From Melieria omissa (Eukaryota; Arthropoda; Insecta; Diptera; Ulidiidae), in the NCBI GenBank assembly GCA_963971225.1, contig OZ020267.1, forward strand, positions 86,479,648 to 86,543,647: a stretch of 64,000 bases of DNA, given 5' to 3'. Shown in pieces: positions 42,198 to 53,996 of this stretch. The notes under the pieces were generated by a model. That model saw nothing but the letters and a program-made list of their open reading frames with translations, made no database searches and was not told the origin of the DNA. How positions within the stretch are numbered: position 1 is the first letter of the stretch; each line of letters begins with the position of its first letter. The translations under genes and the position numbers were made by a program.

Positions 42198-43831
42198 CAC
42201 TGCAGAGCATAACTATAGACGCGCCCACATTTTTGCGTTTCTGAGCAATTAAAAATTTTTGAGAAAAATCTGATGATGCAGGATGAAAGAGCTTTAAAAG
42301 TTATTAACTATAGGTTCTTGTGCAAATTAAAAAAAAAAAATTTGCTGAACACTGCGATTAAAAATGTAGTTTTTGGCTGGTGCATAACTATAGACGCACT
42401 GTAAAAATGTGAGTTATTTAGCCTGTTGATCAAGTAAGTCAAGAAATAGCGGTACTTCTTTGACTTTTTTGATTGATTTCCATATTATTTAAAAATGCCT
42501 TGTGGTTCGTACTTGTTGGAAATCGAAAAAGGCATAATTTTAGCTCTTCGCGAAAAAAGTGTTGGACTTCGCGAAATCGGTCGAAAATTGAAGCGATCGG
42601 ACAAAGTAGTGCGATCGTTTTTAACAGATACAACCAATTATGGCACAAACAAAAAAGGAGGAACAAAACCAAAGCTTTCTGAACGGGATAAACGTCGTGT
42701 AATTGGTGCCTCTAGTAACTTTATGAGAACAGCTAAGCAAATTGGAAAAGATTGTGGAGTTAATGTGTCTCGTTGGACAGTGAACAGGGTGTTAAAGGAG
42801 TCTCCGAACATTTGCCGGCAGAAATTGAAAAATATGCCCCGATTATTGCCACGCCATAAGGAATCCCGATTGCAATTCGCTTAAAACAATATGAGTACGG
42901 ATTGGAAAAAGTTAAGACAGTTTTCCGAATCCCCAATTATGCTTCCTTAATTTTCTAAAGCATGAATTTTTCTATCAGATAATATTCTCCGATGAAAAGA
43001 AGTTTAACCTTGACGGTCCAGATGGATTTAACTCGATGGATTTAACTCTTACTGGAGAGATTTACGCAAAGGACCGCGATATTTTTCCAAAAGAAGTTTC
43101 GGAGGGGGTTCTTTAATGATGTGGGGAGCATTTTGTGGGAACGGTTTGTTGGAGTTGGCTTTTCCTAGTACGCAAAGGAATTCGGCAGAGTACACTACAC
43201 TCTTGAAAACGAATCTGCTACGATTTTTTAACCGATATCGGCGAAGTGGACTAATTTTTCAACAAGATAATGCCTCTGTTCACAAAAGCAACGAGACAAA
43301 CACTTGGCTCCAGACACATCACATTCCTTTTCTTCAATGGCCAGCTTGTTCTCCAGATTTAAATTCCATGGAGGACATGTGGAGAATACTGGTGCGCATT
43401 GTGTTTGCTGAAAACAAGCAATACGACATGGTGGAGAGCTTAAAAATGGCAATTATTCAAGCTTGGGAGTCGATAAGCAATTCTGTGCGCTTAAACCTTC
43501 TAGAAAGCTTGCCAAACCGAGTTTTCGAGCTTATCCAAAACAAAGAAGGGCCTACTCACTACTGACACTCACACAACTTACATTTGTTTTCTTTAACACG
43601 TTATTATTGTACTCAAAATAAAATGTTCAAAGTGCGTCTATAGTTATGCACCAGCCAAAAACTACATTTTTAATCGCAATGTTCAGCAAATTTTTTTTTT
43701 AATTTGCACAAGAACCCAAAGTTAATAACTTTTAAAGCTCTTTCATCCTGCATCATCAGATTTTTCTCAAAAATGTTTAATTGCTCAGAAACGCAAAAAT
43801 GTGGGTGCGTCTATAGTTATGCTCTGCAGTG
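42198..43831 (+). mobile_element. Tc1-like transposon with long IR/DR ends
   Basis: A 1634-bp element flanked by TA (42196-42197 and 43832-43833). The terminal inverted repeats are about 215 bp, starting CACTGCAGAGCATAACTATAG. Each holds a second copy of the CATAACTATAGACGC motif near its inner end (about 42384-42405 and 43624-43645): the IR/DR arrangement of Paris/S/Minos/Sleeping-Beauty-type Tc1 elements. Both arms are almost perfect inverses of each other. Confidence 0.92.
42495..43565 (+). pseudogene. Tc1-like transposase (DD34E), frameshifted
   Basis: The N-terminal frame 42495-42884 has paired helix-turn-helix domains (ILALREKSVGLREIGRKLKR and AKQIGKDCGVNVSRWTVNRV). The catalytic part follows in shifted frames: IIFSDEKKFNLDGPDG (near 42980), GGGSLMMWGAFCGNG (near 43105), FQQDNASVHKS (near 43258) and WPACSPDLNSMEDMW (near 43339), so all three DDE residues remain. 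Frameshifts occur near 42880 and 43030. The protein would bind the IR/DR sites and cut at TA. Confidence 0.9.
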
Positions 43832-43835
43832 TATA

Positions 43836-44435
43836 GGGTGTTTTTTTTAGAGGTTTGTTTTTCGAATAGAGATAAAACTGGCATTTTGTGGTCAAAACTG
43901 GCAACTCTAATGTCATTTATGTTCAGTTTGGTTTGCCATTTCATCATGAACAGGTTGACAAAAGAACAACGCTTGCAAATCGTGCAAATTTATTTCGAAA
44001 ATAATGGTTCAGTTCGCGAAGTTTACCGCAAGCTCCGTCCATTTTATGGTCGACATAATCGTCCATCAGAGCAAAATCGGTCCATGGGTCGTTTTCGCAC
44101 TACGTTTACTCTATGTGATAATACGCATCCGCAGAGACGTCGAACAGTGCGCACCGAAGAAACAATTGCCGCTGTAGAGCAAAATGTTGAAGAGGACCCG
44201 AATGAATCGATTCGCCACCGTGCACAGCAATTGGAGCTTTGTCCATCAACTTTAAAAATTGGACCTGTAGAATTGGCTTTATTCGAGCCAGCCGCGGCGG
44301 CCACATGCCCGAAATCATATTTAAACATTAATGGCATAAAATTATCCTTCCAATAAAGCCAAATTGATGGACATTAAAACGATTTTCTTGTGTTTTATTT
44401 CAATTCGAAGTTCTATACCTCTAAAAAAAACACCC
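43836..44435 (+). mobile_element. Short mariner-like derivative
   Basis: 600 bp with terminal repeats GGGTGTTTTTTTTAGAGGT at both ends and TA on both sides (43834-43835, 44436-44437). It encodes only the N-terminal DNA-binding part of a mariner-family transposase (MNRLTKEQRLQIVQIYFEN near 43945, RRRTVRTEETIAAVEQNVEE near 44130) and then jumps to a short C-terminal end. The catalytic domain is missing. Its left TA abuts the TA of the Tc1 element, so the Tc1 inserted in the TATA at its edge. Confidence 0.88.
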
Positions 44436-44437
44436 TA

Positions 44438-44835
44438 TATATATACCTAAGGAAGTAGTAGTTTGGCCAAATCATGCAACTAAGCAGAAAATGCACCTAA
44501 GTGAATAGGCAGCTAAGCGGAATGTACTGTATTACGTATACAAAGCAAATTACCGTTAGACCCGCCATTCTTACGGCATCCCTGCAAGACGGAGTTGACA
44601 TGCAGTCGAAATGGGCATCACGTGGAAAGATTGCTTATAGTAGACAGCAGTGATGGAATTTGGGCCCAAGTGTATCGTATCAAACATCAGCATAGGAATG
44701 TACCATATTCAAGCAAATTGTATCAATTTTTTCCAGGCTCCCAATTAGGTAAAAGTCCAATTTAATAACGTTTTTATTAATAAACAATTCAATAGTTTTA
44801 TTAAAAAAATTGTATGTTTAACAACATACGGTGGT
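44438..44835. other. No gene seen
   Basis: AT-rich. CACCTAAGTGAATAGGCAGCTAAG (near 44493) resembles CAGCTAAGTGAATGCAGCTAA near 40975, suggesting that the two sides of the 41.0-44.4 kb nest share a small repeat. No coding motif. Confidence 0.4.
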
Positions 44836-45174
44836 CTGCCGCCTGCTCTTCTCTACCATCAATCGGGTCCTCATACCGGTTGGTGGTGGGGAAGGACTAG
44901 TGCGGAAACTAGACTAGACCTCCTCGTGGTGGCCACCGGTAACAGCCACTTCGGGTAGGGTCTTGTGTCTGCCCGTTAGAGGCTGGCTAACTAGTCGATT
45001 CCCCTTTCAATCTCCCACATCCCACTACTTCTTTATTTTTACCCCTTTCCCTCTTCCCCCCCTAATCCAAGGTGTCACGCGACCCGTGCCTATTGGATGG
45101 TTTGCAGCCAGGGGGTAATACCGGCTGTATTTTAACGGAGCCTCTCTGATACCTGCCCGCCTCAGAGAGTAACT

Positions 45175-46653
45175 ATGGGCTTACCGTGCTACCGGGGGCT
45201 ATGGCACGGCGGACCTTCCTTTCCCCCACACTCGTGGGATCTAGACATGGATGACAAAAAATTGAGAAACCTCAATTCGATGGCGGGAACCTATACCGCA
45301 TCGCAACTGGCGAATCAGGAGGAGCGTATCCAAGATACTGATTCCCAGGTATATACTCCTCGTAGTAAGAAGACGGCTAGACGTACAGTATCTGGAAAAT
45401 TTGGCGTCAAAGTTGGCAAATTTGGGCCAAAGCCAGTACGGACAGAGACAAAGGACCAACGGAAGGAAAGTCGGGTGGTAGTGGGGTCTGCGGGTGCTTC
45501 GGCATCCAAGGACGCAATAACACAACCCTCGACCAGTACTGGTCTGAAATCTGGACAGACTCGCAAGCTGGGTAAGCTGATAGAGGCCAGAAGGGAAACG
45601 GGGTTGAGCGGCGCAGGTGCAAGGTGGTATCTGCGCTACCTCGATGACGGCTTAACGCCGGAGCAGGCCAAACAAAAGGTCTTGGACCGCACGAAACCCT
45701 CTTTGCCTGATGCGAAGAAGCGGGGCGTAACTGAGATCAGTCCTCAGGAGGGCAATATAGCCAAAAAGCCCAAAACTTAGGACCGGACACGGACGGTTCC
45801 AAAGCAGAAAACGGGTTTCAGGAGGCCAGGTTGCTCGTATGCCAGTGCTGCAAAGGGCGTTAGACTGGCGATACTCCCGAAATCTTTCCCTGTTGGCATA
45901 CTCTCTGGGGAGGAACAGGGACAGATCGAAGACGCGCTCGTAGCGGAGATGGTCAAGGGCTGGAGGTCTAAACTTCAGTTCGACGGCATCCACTTTCGAC
46001 CAGGCCTCATACTGGTGGACTGTGCGAGCGCGGACACCGCAGAATGCCTGAAAGGCCTAGTCCCCATTCTACCTGGCTGGAAGGGGGTGGCGTTGACTAC
46101 GTGCGACGGGGATCGTATACCCGGCGTGCACATGTTAACTGTCTACCTCCCGAAGGTGGCAGGGAAGGACAATAAGCAGCTCCTTGATCTCCTCATTGCA
46201 CAAAATTAGGGGCTGCAGACGAATCTCTGGAGGATCTTCCGTTCGAGGGACGAGAAGATGGGAAAGGTCCTGACGATTGGGGTCGATGGCCAATCGCTCG
46301 AGGCCATTACGAAGAGTAACGGCGTCTTGAGGTACAGGTTTGGCACTGTACCGGTTCATGTTCACAAGCGCCGCGAACAACCCAAGGCGGACGATACGCC
46401 GGCAGCCAAGACTCCAGCGGAGGCCAGCACGGCTATTCCGGAGGAGGTGGCTACCTTAGTGGAAAAGGAGGCAGCCAGCAGCGAGGTCATCGAGGAAATC
46501 ACTCTATTACCTCACGAAGTTGAGGGGATTGACGCGATTGACCTCTCGATGCTGAGCATGGCAGCGGACGATGAAGACTCGGACAGAGTCACCCTGTCGG
46601 ACCTCGATAGAGAGGGGGGTCTGACGGAGGAAGAAGGCGGAGCCGACAAATAA
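45175..46653 (+). pseudogene. LOA-clade ORF1 (two TAG stops)
   Basis: One reading frame from 45175 (or the ATG at 45247, MDDKKLRNLNSMAGTYTASQ) to TAA at 46651-46653, interrupted only by TAG at 45778-45780 and 46207-46209. The middle (FPVGILSGEEQGQIEDALVA, WRSKLQFDGIHFRPGLILVD, near 45885-46020) resembles the DUF4780-type domain of LOA ORF1 proteins. The N-terminus is Lys/Arg-rich; the C-terminus is acidic (EEITLLPHEVEGIDAIDLSM). No CCHC knuckle is seen. ORF1 proteins bind LINE RNA. It ends 7 bases before ORF2. Confidence 0.82.
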
Positions 46654-46660
46654 GGCAGCC

Positions 46661-49600
46661 ATGACCAGCACTGCGGTTGCGCAGATAAATCTGCATCACG
46701 CGAAGGCCGCGTCTGCCGTCATCGCGAGAGCAATCCTCAGGTCTAAACTGAGTGTGGTGCTGGTCCAGGAACCCTGGGTTTGCAGGGGCCAAATCAAAGA
46801 TTTGACGGAAAAGAACATCCAGGTAATATGGGATATTAGGAGCAATAAGCCAAGAGCCTGCATGTTACTAACCAATGGTTTGAATTTTACTTGTCTTTCA
46901 GAATTCCTTTCCAGGGATCTGGTCGCGGTGCAAATCCCGGTAAGCATAAACGGGACCGCGCAAGACATCGTGATGGCCACAGGCTACTTCCCAGGAGAAG
47001 ACGCTCTTGCCCCGCCAGAGTTAGTCTCTAAACTGGTAAAGTACTGTGAGCAGAAGAAGCTGCCTCTAGTACTTGGATGTGATGCCAACGCACACAGCGA
47101 AGCCTGGGGAAGCAGCGACACAAATCAAAGGGGTGAGTACCTTCTTGAATTCATTGTCAGTAGTAAACTAGAGATCTTTAACGTGGGAAATATACCAACG
47201 TTTGTAACCAGTGCGAGAGTGGAGGTCCTAGATATTACCATAGGAAATACTCCAAGCTCCGGACTGGTTAGAAACTGGAGGGTATCCAGCGAACCCTCAA
47301 TGTCGGACCATAGAATCATAAGGTTCGATATTGTGGGGGCCGTCTCGGTCAGGAGAATCTTAAGAAACCCCAGGAAGACAGACTGGGAGAAGTTTCATGA
47401 GACACTGAGTGCAAACTCCACCAATCTGGGGGGGAGGAGACAAAATCAGGAACTCATTGGAGCTAGATACAGCAGTGGATTGCTTCAATACTCTACAAGG
47501 TTATGGCAAAAGGCAACAGTCTGTCCTCTACTAGCCTCAGGAAGAGCAACGGAGAGTTTACCGAGAGTGAGGAGGAGAAGGCAAAGCTACTCCTGGATAC
47601 TCACTTCCCGGGGTCTGTTGCCTGGAAGGAAAAAGGGCAAGCTGAGGCTTTCTGCAGAATCTCTAGAAGAGATTGGTTAGTGGCGATGGAAATCTGCACG
47701 GAGGAGAGATTGCGGTGGGCGGTGTGTACCTTCAAACCACTTAAATCTCCTGGACCCGATGGCATTTTTCCTGCCCTACTACAGAAAGGGATGGACGTCA
47801 TTAAACGTGATCTCTTAAGAATAGCTAGAGCCAGTCTGGCGCTGGGATATATACCAGAAGCCTGGAGGAGGGCAAAGGTAGTATTTCTACCAAAGGTCGG
47901 GAAAAAGGACCCCCTTCACCCGAAGTCCTTCAGACCGATCTGCCTGACTTCATTCATACTGAAGACTCTAGAGAAGGTCGTAGACAGCTACGTAAGGACG
48001 ACAGTCCTAATAGACAAACCCTTACACTCGTGTCAGCATGCGTACAGAGCAGGGCGCTCCACTGAAACTGCACTGTACCAGCTGACAGGTGAGATACAGG
48101 AGAGTCTAAACGAGAAGGAGATGGCACTTTGTGCCTTCCTGGATATTGAGGGGGCTTTTGATAACACCTCTTATATAACCATAGACAGCGCCTTATCCAG
48201 CAGGGGGTTAACGGATACCCTGAAATGCTGGATAAACGGCATGCTCGCTACTAGGAAGGTGGAGATTCAGACTAGCACGGGCGAGATTATAGGGGCCACC
48301 ACGACCCAGGGCTGTCCACAAGGTGGTGTATTATCGCCACTGTTGTGGAGCCTCGTAGTGGATGGCCTCCTACAGGAGCTGTCTAACTCTGGACTAACGG
48401 TACAGGGTTACGCAGATGATATCGTAATCATATGCAGGGGAACATTTGAAGATACCCTGCGGGATAGGATAACCTTAGGGCTAAGGTTAACCAAGAAATG
48501 GTGCGCGAAAACCACTATCGTACTCTTTTCAAGAGAGTGCAAACTTGACGCTCTCAGACCAATCCGTTTAGATGGAATAGAGATAGAGTTTCAGAAGGAG
48601 GTAAAATATCTAGGTATTATACTAGATCAGAAACTCCACTGGAAGAGACATATTGATGAAACGATTAAAAAGGCCATCAGGGTTCTGATGACCTGTAGGT
48701 CCATAGCAGGTAAAAGCTGGGGCTGTACACCAGCCATACTGAGATGGATCTACACGACGATCGTGAGGCCTATGATAACGTATGGCTCAGCGGTCTGGGT
48801 TAGTAGAACCAGTCAGCAGACCACCATCAGAGCTTTCAGCAAGCTCCAAAGACTGGCATGTGTGTGCATAACAGGGGCTATGAGAACGTGTCCGACAGCA
48901 TCCATGGAGGTTCTTCTTGAACTTACACCTCTTCACTTACATATACAAACCCAGGCGAAGAGGGCTATCCTACGGATGACTGACGTAAATATCGGGGCCG
49001 AGGGTTTCCTGAGTCGTAAGAAGATTGATATTCTTACGAACCAGTATCCCGAGATTGCAATACCGAGAGACACAATTACTCCGAAGCTCTGTTTCACCAA
49101 GAGATTTAAAACAGAACTTAGTAATAAAATAAGCTGGGTAGGTATATCAGAGACATATCTGATAGATCAGTACATGATTTCCTGGTACACAGATGGCTCT
49201 CTAACGGAGGAGGGTACAGGAATCAGGGTGTATGGACCGGAGATTAGATACTCGGAACCGACAGGAAAGCACACCACCATTTTTCAGGCGGAAATATACG
49301 CCATTGAAAGGTGCGCTCACTTCAATCTGGCAAGGAAATACCGAAACCGGAGGATCGCGATCCTGTCAGACAGCCAAGCGGCAATCAAGGCATTAGGATC
49401 CTACCAGGTATCCTCGAAACTGGTGTCAGAATGCCTTGAGAAGCTGAATGAGCTTGGCCGTTACAATCAGGTATGGGTCCTCTAGGTCCCGGGTCACGCC
49501 GGTATTGATGGGAATGAACGGGCCGACAAACTTGCAAGAAAGGGGGCGTCTACTCCTTTCGTCGGCCCAGACCCCTTCTGCGGTTTAGGAAAAGGAGCGC

Positions 49601-50010
49601 TATCCATCCTTTACAGGAAAGACGAGATAGCCATCCGGAATAAATACTGGGAAAAACAACCAGGCCTTGAACATTCCAAGATGGTTATCGGATCTTCTAA
49701 TAAGAAAAGGTTCGAGGAATGTATGAGTCTTTCAAAGAATAATCTAAGGATTATCACAGGTATATTGACAGGGCAGTGTAGATTGAACTATCATCTAACC
49801 AAACTAGGTATCAGGGTCAACGAACTCTGTAGGTTCTGTGTGCAGGACAATGAAACTGCAATACACATACTAGGCACATGCCCTGCACTAATGCACAAAC
49901 GGAAAAAGCACCTGGGTGACTTTATTATACCAGGATCGGACTGGGTTTCCAAAGGCTTAGGAAATATACTAAGATTCCTTTTGGATACTGGACTCACGGA
50001 CGAACTGTGA
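46661..50010 (+). pseudogene. LOA-clade ORF2: endonuclease, RT, RNase H
   Basis: APE endonuclease in 46661-47680: QINLHHAKAASAVIA, VQEPWV, LVLGCDANAHSEAWGSSD, SDHRIIRFD. After a deletion/frameshift near 47450-47500, RT is in 47503-49485: KSPGPDGIFPALLQK, KSFRPICLTSFILKTLE, FLDIEGAFDNTS, GCPQGGVLSPLLWSL, catalytic YADDIVII (near 48410). RNase H: YTDGSLTEEGTGI, FQAEIYAIERC, ILSDSQAAIKAL, then TAG (49483-49485) and PGHAGIDGNERADKLARKGA. The C-terminal knuckle CRFCVQDNETAIHILGTCP is near 49830. Relative to the inverted copy, a few codons before AKTTIVLF are deleted. Confidence 0.9.
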
Positions 50011-50110
50011 AGGCCATGAAGGGGGCACAATAGATCTTTTAGGTCGCGGTGCACATTCCCCGGCAATAATAATAACATATGGAATTCACTTCTAATTTAA
50101 ACAAGAAACA

Positions 50111-51015
50111 TATAGGGGAATTCTTTGTAAGGTGCCACCCCATAGCTTTTTTACGCATAATTCGTTAGAAAATTAATGTATCGCCAATGTTAATATACCG
50201 TTGGAAAGAGGGTTAAAAGAGCTATGATCCAAGGTAACACTTGATTTGAATTTTTTGTAAATGTGAATTTTACAGCCAATTTCCCAAAGTGTTCAAAATC
50301 GACACCCTAAAAAAACCGCTAAAAACGTAAAATATTCAAGTAAAAATGCATGATTTGGAAAATTTACGAAAGATTTTTGAATTTAATTTGAATCGAATAG
50401 AAAATGACTGAAGGCAAAATGCAAATTGAATGGTAACGAATAAAACGAATAATTATATGGAAATTAATAAACAAAACTGAACTAACTCATTCCTCATGAT
50501 AGTATTAGAGCAAAATTGGCTAAGAACACTGTAAATTCCTTTTAATGACGATTCTGAGCAATAAAAAGTCATTTTACCGATATAGGACCACAAAACAATG
50601 AAAAAAGGGGGGTGGCACCTTACAAAGAAAAAAAGGTGGCACTTTACATTTTTATGTCATTTTGGAAATCATTGCATAACTTTGTTCCTTTTACGATATG
50701 CTCGGATATCATTTCGGATTATGAAAAACCATTAAAAATTAAGTCCAACACTGATATTTACCTTAGTTTTTTATAAGTTGTTGGTTACTTTTTCACCTTC
50801 AGTTTTAATTTTTATGTTTTCTCTTAACCAAATTTTACATTTCTATTTACCCAGACCGTGTTATTGCGTATTTTCCCTCAAAAACCACATTAAAATTGAT
50901 GTTGACATATATACCTTAAGTGAAAATAGGAATTTTTTTGCTTGGATTGCTGGAACGTCGAAATCGAGCAGGGGTGGCACCTTACAAAGAGTGGCACCTT
51001 ACAAAGAATTCTATA
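50111..51015. mobile_element. MITE with repeated terminal motifs
   Basis: A 905-bp non-coding element. The left end TATAGGGGAATTCTTTGTAA GGTGCCAC (50111-50138) is inverted on the right as GTGGCACCTTACAAAGAATTCTATA (50991-51015), with a 3-base difference. GGTGGCACCTTACAAAG occurs again at 50973-50989 and 50611-50627, and a variant at 50635-50648. No transposase frame. Superfamily not assigned. Confidence 0.75.
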
Positions 51016-51363
51016 TGTATGTAAATTATTCTAAATAAGAATCATTATCTTCAGGTATATTTGCATAGGATAAGTCAGAAGAAAGCTTAAAATCATAACA
51101 ACATTTATTACTGTCTTTTAAGAAGTCTTTAGTTTGTATTAATGGCGAAGCAGTGCTTACTTGTAAATGGGATCGAAACTTGCTTCTGATTAAATTTTGT
51201 ACAGAAAATTCGGGCTCTGCACTGGATGAAGAGTGGGGAATAGATAAATACCTTTATTAACTCTTAAAATGTTTTTGCAAATATATTCGTTTAATTCATT
51301 TTTTAGGCAAGAAACTTTTTCCCAAAATTCAGTAATTCTAACATTTAAAAAAATTTTGGTTCT
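51016..51363. other. No gene seen
   Basis: AT-rich spacer between the MITE and the tandem repeat. No coding motif or further repeat recognised. Confidence 0.4.
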
Positions 51364-52121
51364 CCATATTCTGATAACTTCCTACAATGGTATAGGTTAT
51401 TTTCTTTGAGATAGTAAATATTTTCGGGAAAAAGCTTAGAAACAAATGGTACAACAGTTTTTGTTTTACCCAGCAATACATGCTTGGGTGAAAACTTTGG
51501 CAAAAAGTTTAATATATCATCATTAAAGTTAATCTCGCATAGTCATAGTCGAAATAAAGTACACTTTAAAATCAATAAAGTATACTTTTAAATAAAGTAG
51601 GCTCTATATCCATATTCCATCCATATTCTGATAACTTCCTACAATGGTATAGGTTATTTTCTTCGAGATATTAAATATTTTTGGGAAAAAGCTTAGAAAC
51701 AAATGGTATAACAGTTTTTGTTTTACCCAGCAATACATGCTTGGGTGAAAACTTTGGCAAAAAGTTTAATATATCATCATTAAAGTTAATCTCGCATAGT
51801 CATAGTCGAAATAAAGTACACTTTAAAATCAATAAAGTTTACTTTTAAATAAAGTAGGCTCTATATCCATATTCCATCCATATTCTGATAACTTCCTACA
51901 ATGGTATAGGTTATTTTCTTCGAGATATTAAATATTTTTGGGAAAAAGCTTAGAAACAAATGGTACAACAGTTTTTGTTTTACCCAGCAATACATGCTTG
52001 GGTGAAAACTTTGGCAAAAAGTTTAATATACCATCATTAAAGTTAATCTCGCATAGTCATAGTCGAAATAAAGTACACTTTAAAATCAATAAAGTATACT
52101 TTTAAATAAAGTAGGCTCTAA
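51364..52121. repeat. 257-bp tandem repeat, about three units
   Basis: Units start with CCATATTCTGATAAC at 51364, 51621 and 51878 and end in AAAGTAGGCTCTA. Units two and three are almost identical, unit one differs more (for example TTTGAGATAGTAAATATTTTC). Each carries AAATAAAGTACACTTTAAAA and ATAAAGTATACTTTTAAAT, i.e. palindromic TAAAGTATACTTTA-like motifs. It lies just upstream of the Harbinger gene. Confidence 0.9.
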
Positions 52122-52544
52122 GTCAATCATAGTAGAGTTGGAGCATACTTTAACGCTTAAAGTATACTCTTACATTAAAACAAGCAAAAGCTGGTGCTAA
52201 AAAAGTTAGCAATAAGTCAAAATGAGCAGAAATATCACTTTTATAAAATTCGAAAAAGTAAATCAAAGGAAAGGAATGAAATCAAAGTAAAATGTTTCAT
52301 TTTGAGCAAATTGAAAGATACTTTAATATAATAAACGACGACATTGTGCTGAGCCGTCGAAAAGTATACAAAAGCCGAATCGATCCATTCGAGTTCGATG
52401 ACGAGGACTTCTATAGTCGTTACCGGCTCAATAAAGTTGCTGCTCAGTTTGTAATTGATGTTTTGAACATTCAAGAACCGAGCAGCAACAGAGGCCTTCC
52501 GGTACCGATAAATATACAAGTCCTCTGCACTTTGCGATTAATTC

Positions 52545-52875
52545 ATAATTAATTAATAATTGACTGGCACGACAGCCCGCTTACGCGAGACTAAGGCCTA
52601 GCTTCCCGCAACCACCCGTGTTGTGCGTGTGAATTTGTACGCGGGTGGAAGGGACCTACAGTTTTATGCCGGTTCCGAACGGCAGGTTAAGAGCTTTTTT
52701 CATAAGCAATTTTTACTCTCAGAGATTTGCCATTTCCAGCTGAGAGGACAGCCACCGAAAGAGAAAACGAGTTTCCCGTTATTTTTTTAGGTGTTATTAC
52801 AGGCAGTATTGAACCTGGGGTTGCTGCCTTCGACTCGCGGTCCAACGCACTAACCAACTGAGCCACGGCGGCTGC
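52545..52875 (-). repeat. tRNA-derived SINE in Harbinger exon 1
   Basis: A full copy on minus with AATT/AATAATT tail at 52545-52558, body, and head ending GCCACGGCGGCTGC. Short direct repeat TGCGATT at 52533-52539-like position and 52872-52878, where the transposase frame resumes. Head of the TTCGACTCGCGGTCCAACG type. Confidence 0.88.
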
Positions 52876-53663
52876 GATTCCTTGGAAGAAATGTTCATCA
52901 AAGTGATATTGGTAAGTTGCTCCAATACAATTGTTCCCTTGTCCAGTTTGTACCTTAAATGTTTAATTTTATCAATGCATTACAGCTAATCTGCATGGTT
53001 TATCTCAGACTACCGTTGGAAGAATAATAAAAGATATCTCCAAAAGAATTGCGTTATTGCTGCCACATTTTATTCGATTTCGATAAATTTTACCAAATAG
53101 CTGGATTTCCGAAAGTTATTGGAGCTATCGACTGCACCCACGTGCGCATTAAATGTCCAGCAAGATATGTTGGACCAGTGATGGCAGGCCATTATCTCAA
53201 TAGAAAGGGATATTATTCTATGAATGTGCAGGTATTTCTTCAAAGGTGCATGCTGCTGTGCTAGATTTAAAAAAAATTGCATAATGCTTCAGATTGTTTG
53301 CGATGCAGACTGCGGAATTCTTGACATTGTCGCAAGGTCTCGTGGTTCAATACACGATGCTCGAATTTGGGACAGCTGCAGTCTAAGAACCAGATTGGAA
53401 GCCAGCAAACCTCAACACAATGGGGTACTGGTTGGAGATGCAGGCTATCCTAATTCATCAATATTAATAACGCCAGTCAGAAATTCTTCAGCATCTAAAG
53501 AAGAAAGGTAAATTAAAATGCTTTCAAATTATTCTTCCTACTTAAAATCTTTCCCGTTTTAGGTATAATAGAAGCCATATCGCGACACGAGGCAAAATTT
53601 AGTGTTTAAATGGACAGCTGAAATCGGGTTCCGGTCAATATTTGAACGATTAAGGGTTGACCT

Positions 53664-53996
53664 TAGCAGCCGCCGTGGCTCAGTTGGTTAGTGCGCGGTC
53701 CAAGCGAGTCGCATGCAGAGCGACGCTAGTTCGAATTCTGCATGTAGTAACACCTAAAAAAAATAACGGGAAACTCGTTTTCTCTTTCGGTGGCTGTCCT
53801 CTCAGCTGGAAATGGCAAACCTCTGAGAGTAAAAATTGCCTATGAAAAAGCTCCCAACCTGCCGTTCGGAACCGGCATAAAACTGTAGGTCCCTTCCACC
53901 CGCGTACAAAATTCACACGCACAACACGGGTGGTTGCGGGAAGCTAGGCCTTAGTCTTGCGTAAGCGGGCTGTCGTGCCAATCAATTATTATTATT
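53664..53996 (+). repeat. tRNA-derived SINE in Harbinger exon 4
   Basis: 333 bp with a perfect 15-bp target duplication ATTAAGGGTTGACCT (53649-53663, 53997-54011). Structure: tRNA-like head with box A GTGGCTCAGTTGGTTA (53675-53690) and box B-like AGTTCGAATTC (near 53729), a unique body, and an (ATT)n tail. These are the features of a polymerase III-transcribed SINE moved by target-primed reverse transcription. Confidence 0.93.

Larger units (their letters stand above)
44836..50082 (+). mobile_element. LOA-clade LINE, near full length
   Basis: Probable 5' UTR from about 44836 (GC-richer start, several CCCC runs), ORF1 at 45175-46653, ORF2 at 46661-50010, and a 3' end AATAATAATAA near 50068-50078. 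The ORF2 order of endonuclease, RT and RNase H with a C-terminal knuckle and the QINLHHAKAAS start fit the LOA/Bilbo/Baggins clade. I could not establish a target duplication. An inverted second copy lies at 56453-59177. Confidence 0.88.

Noticed and set aside
44438..44835. Possible further hAT end (CAGTGATGGAATTTGGG near 44648)
   Set aside because: Only one end-like string, no inverted partner or duplication found.
51364..52121. CRISPR-like array
   Set aside because: Direct repeats of 257 bp are contiguous, without spacers, in a eukaryotic context.
53675..53740. tRNA gene
   Set aside because: Box A and B are present, but it is followed by a SINE body and tail with a target duplication and recurs four times; no proper cloverleaf with paired acceptor ends was seen.
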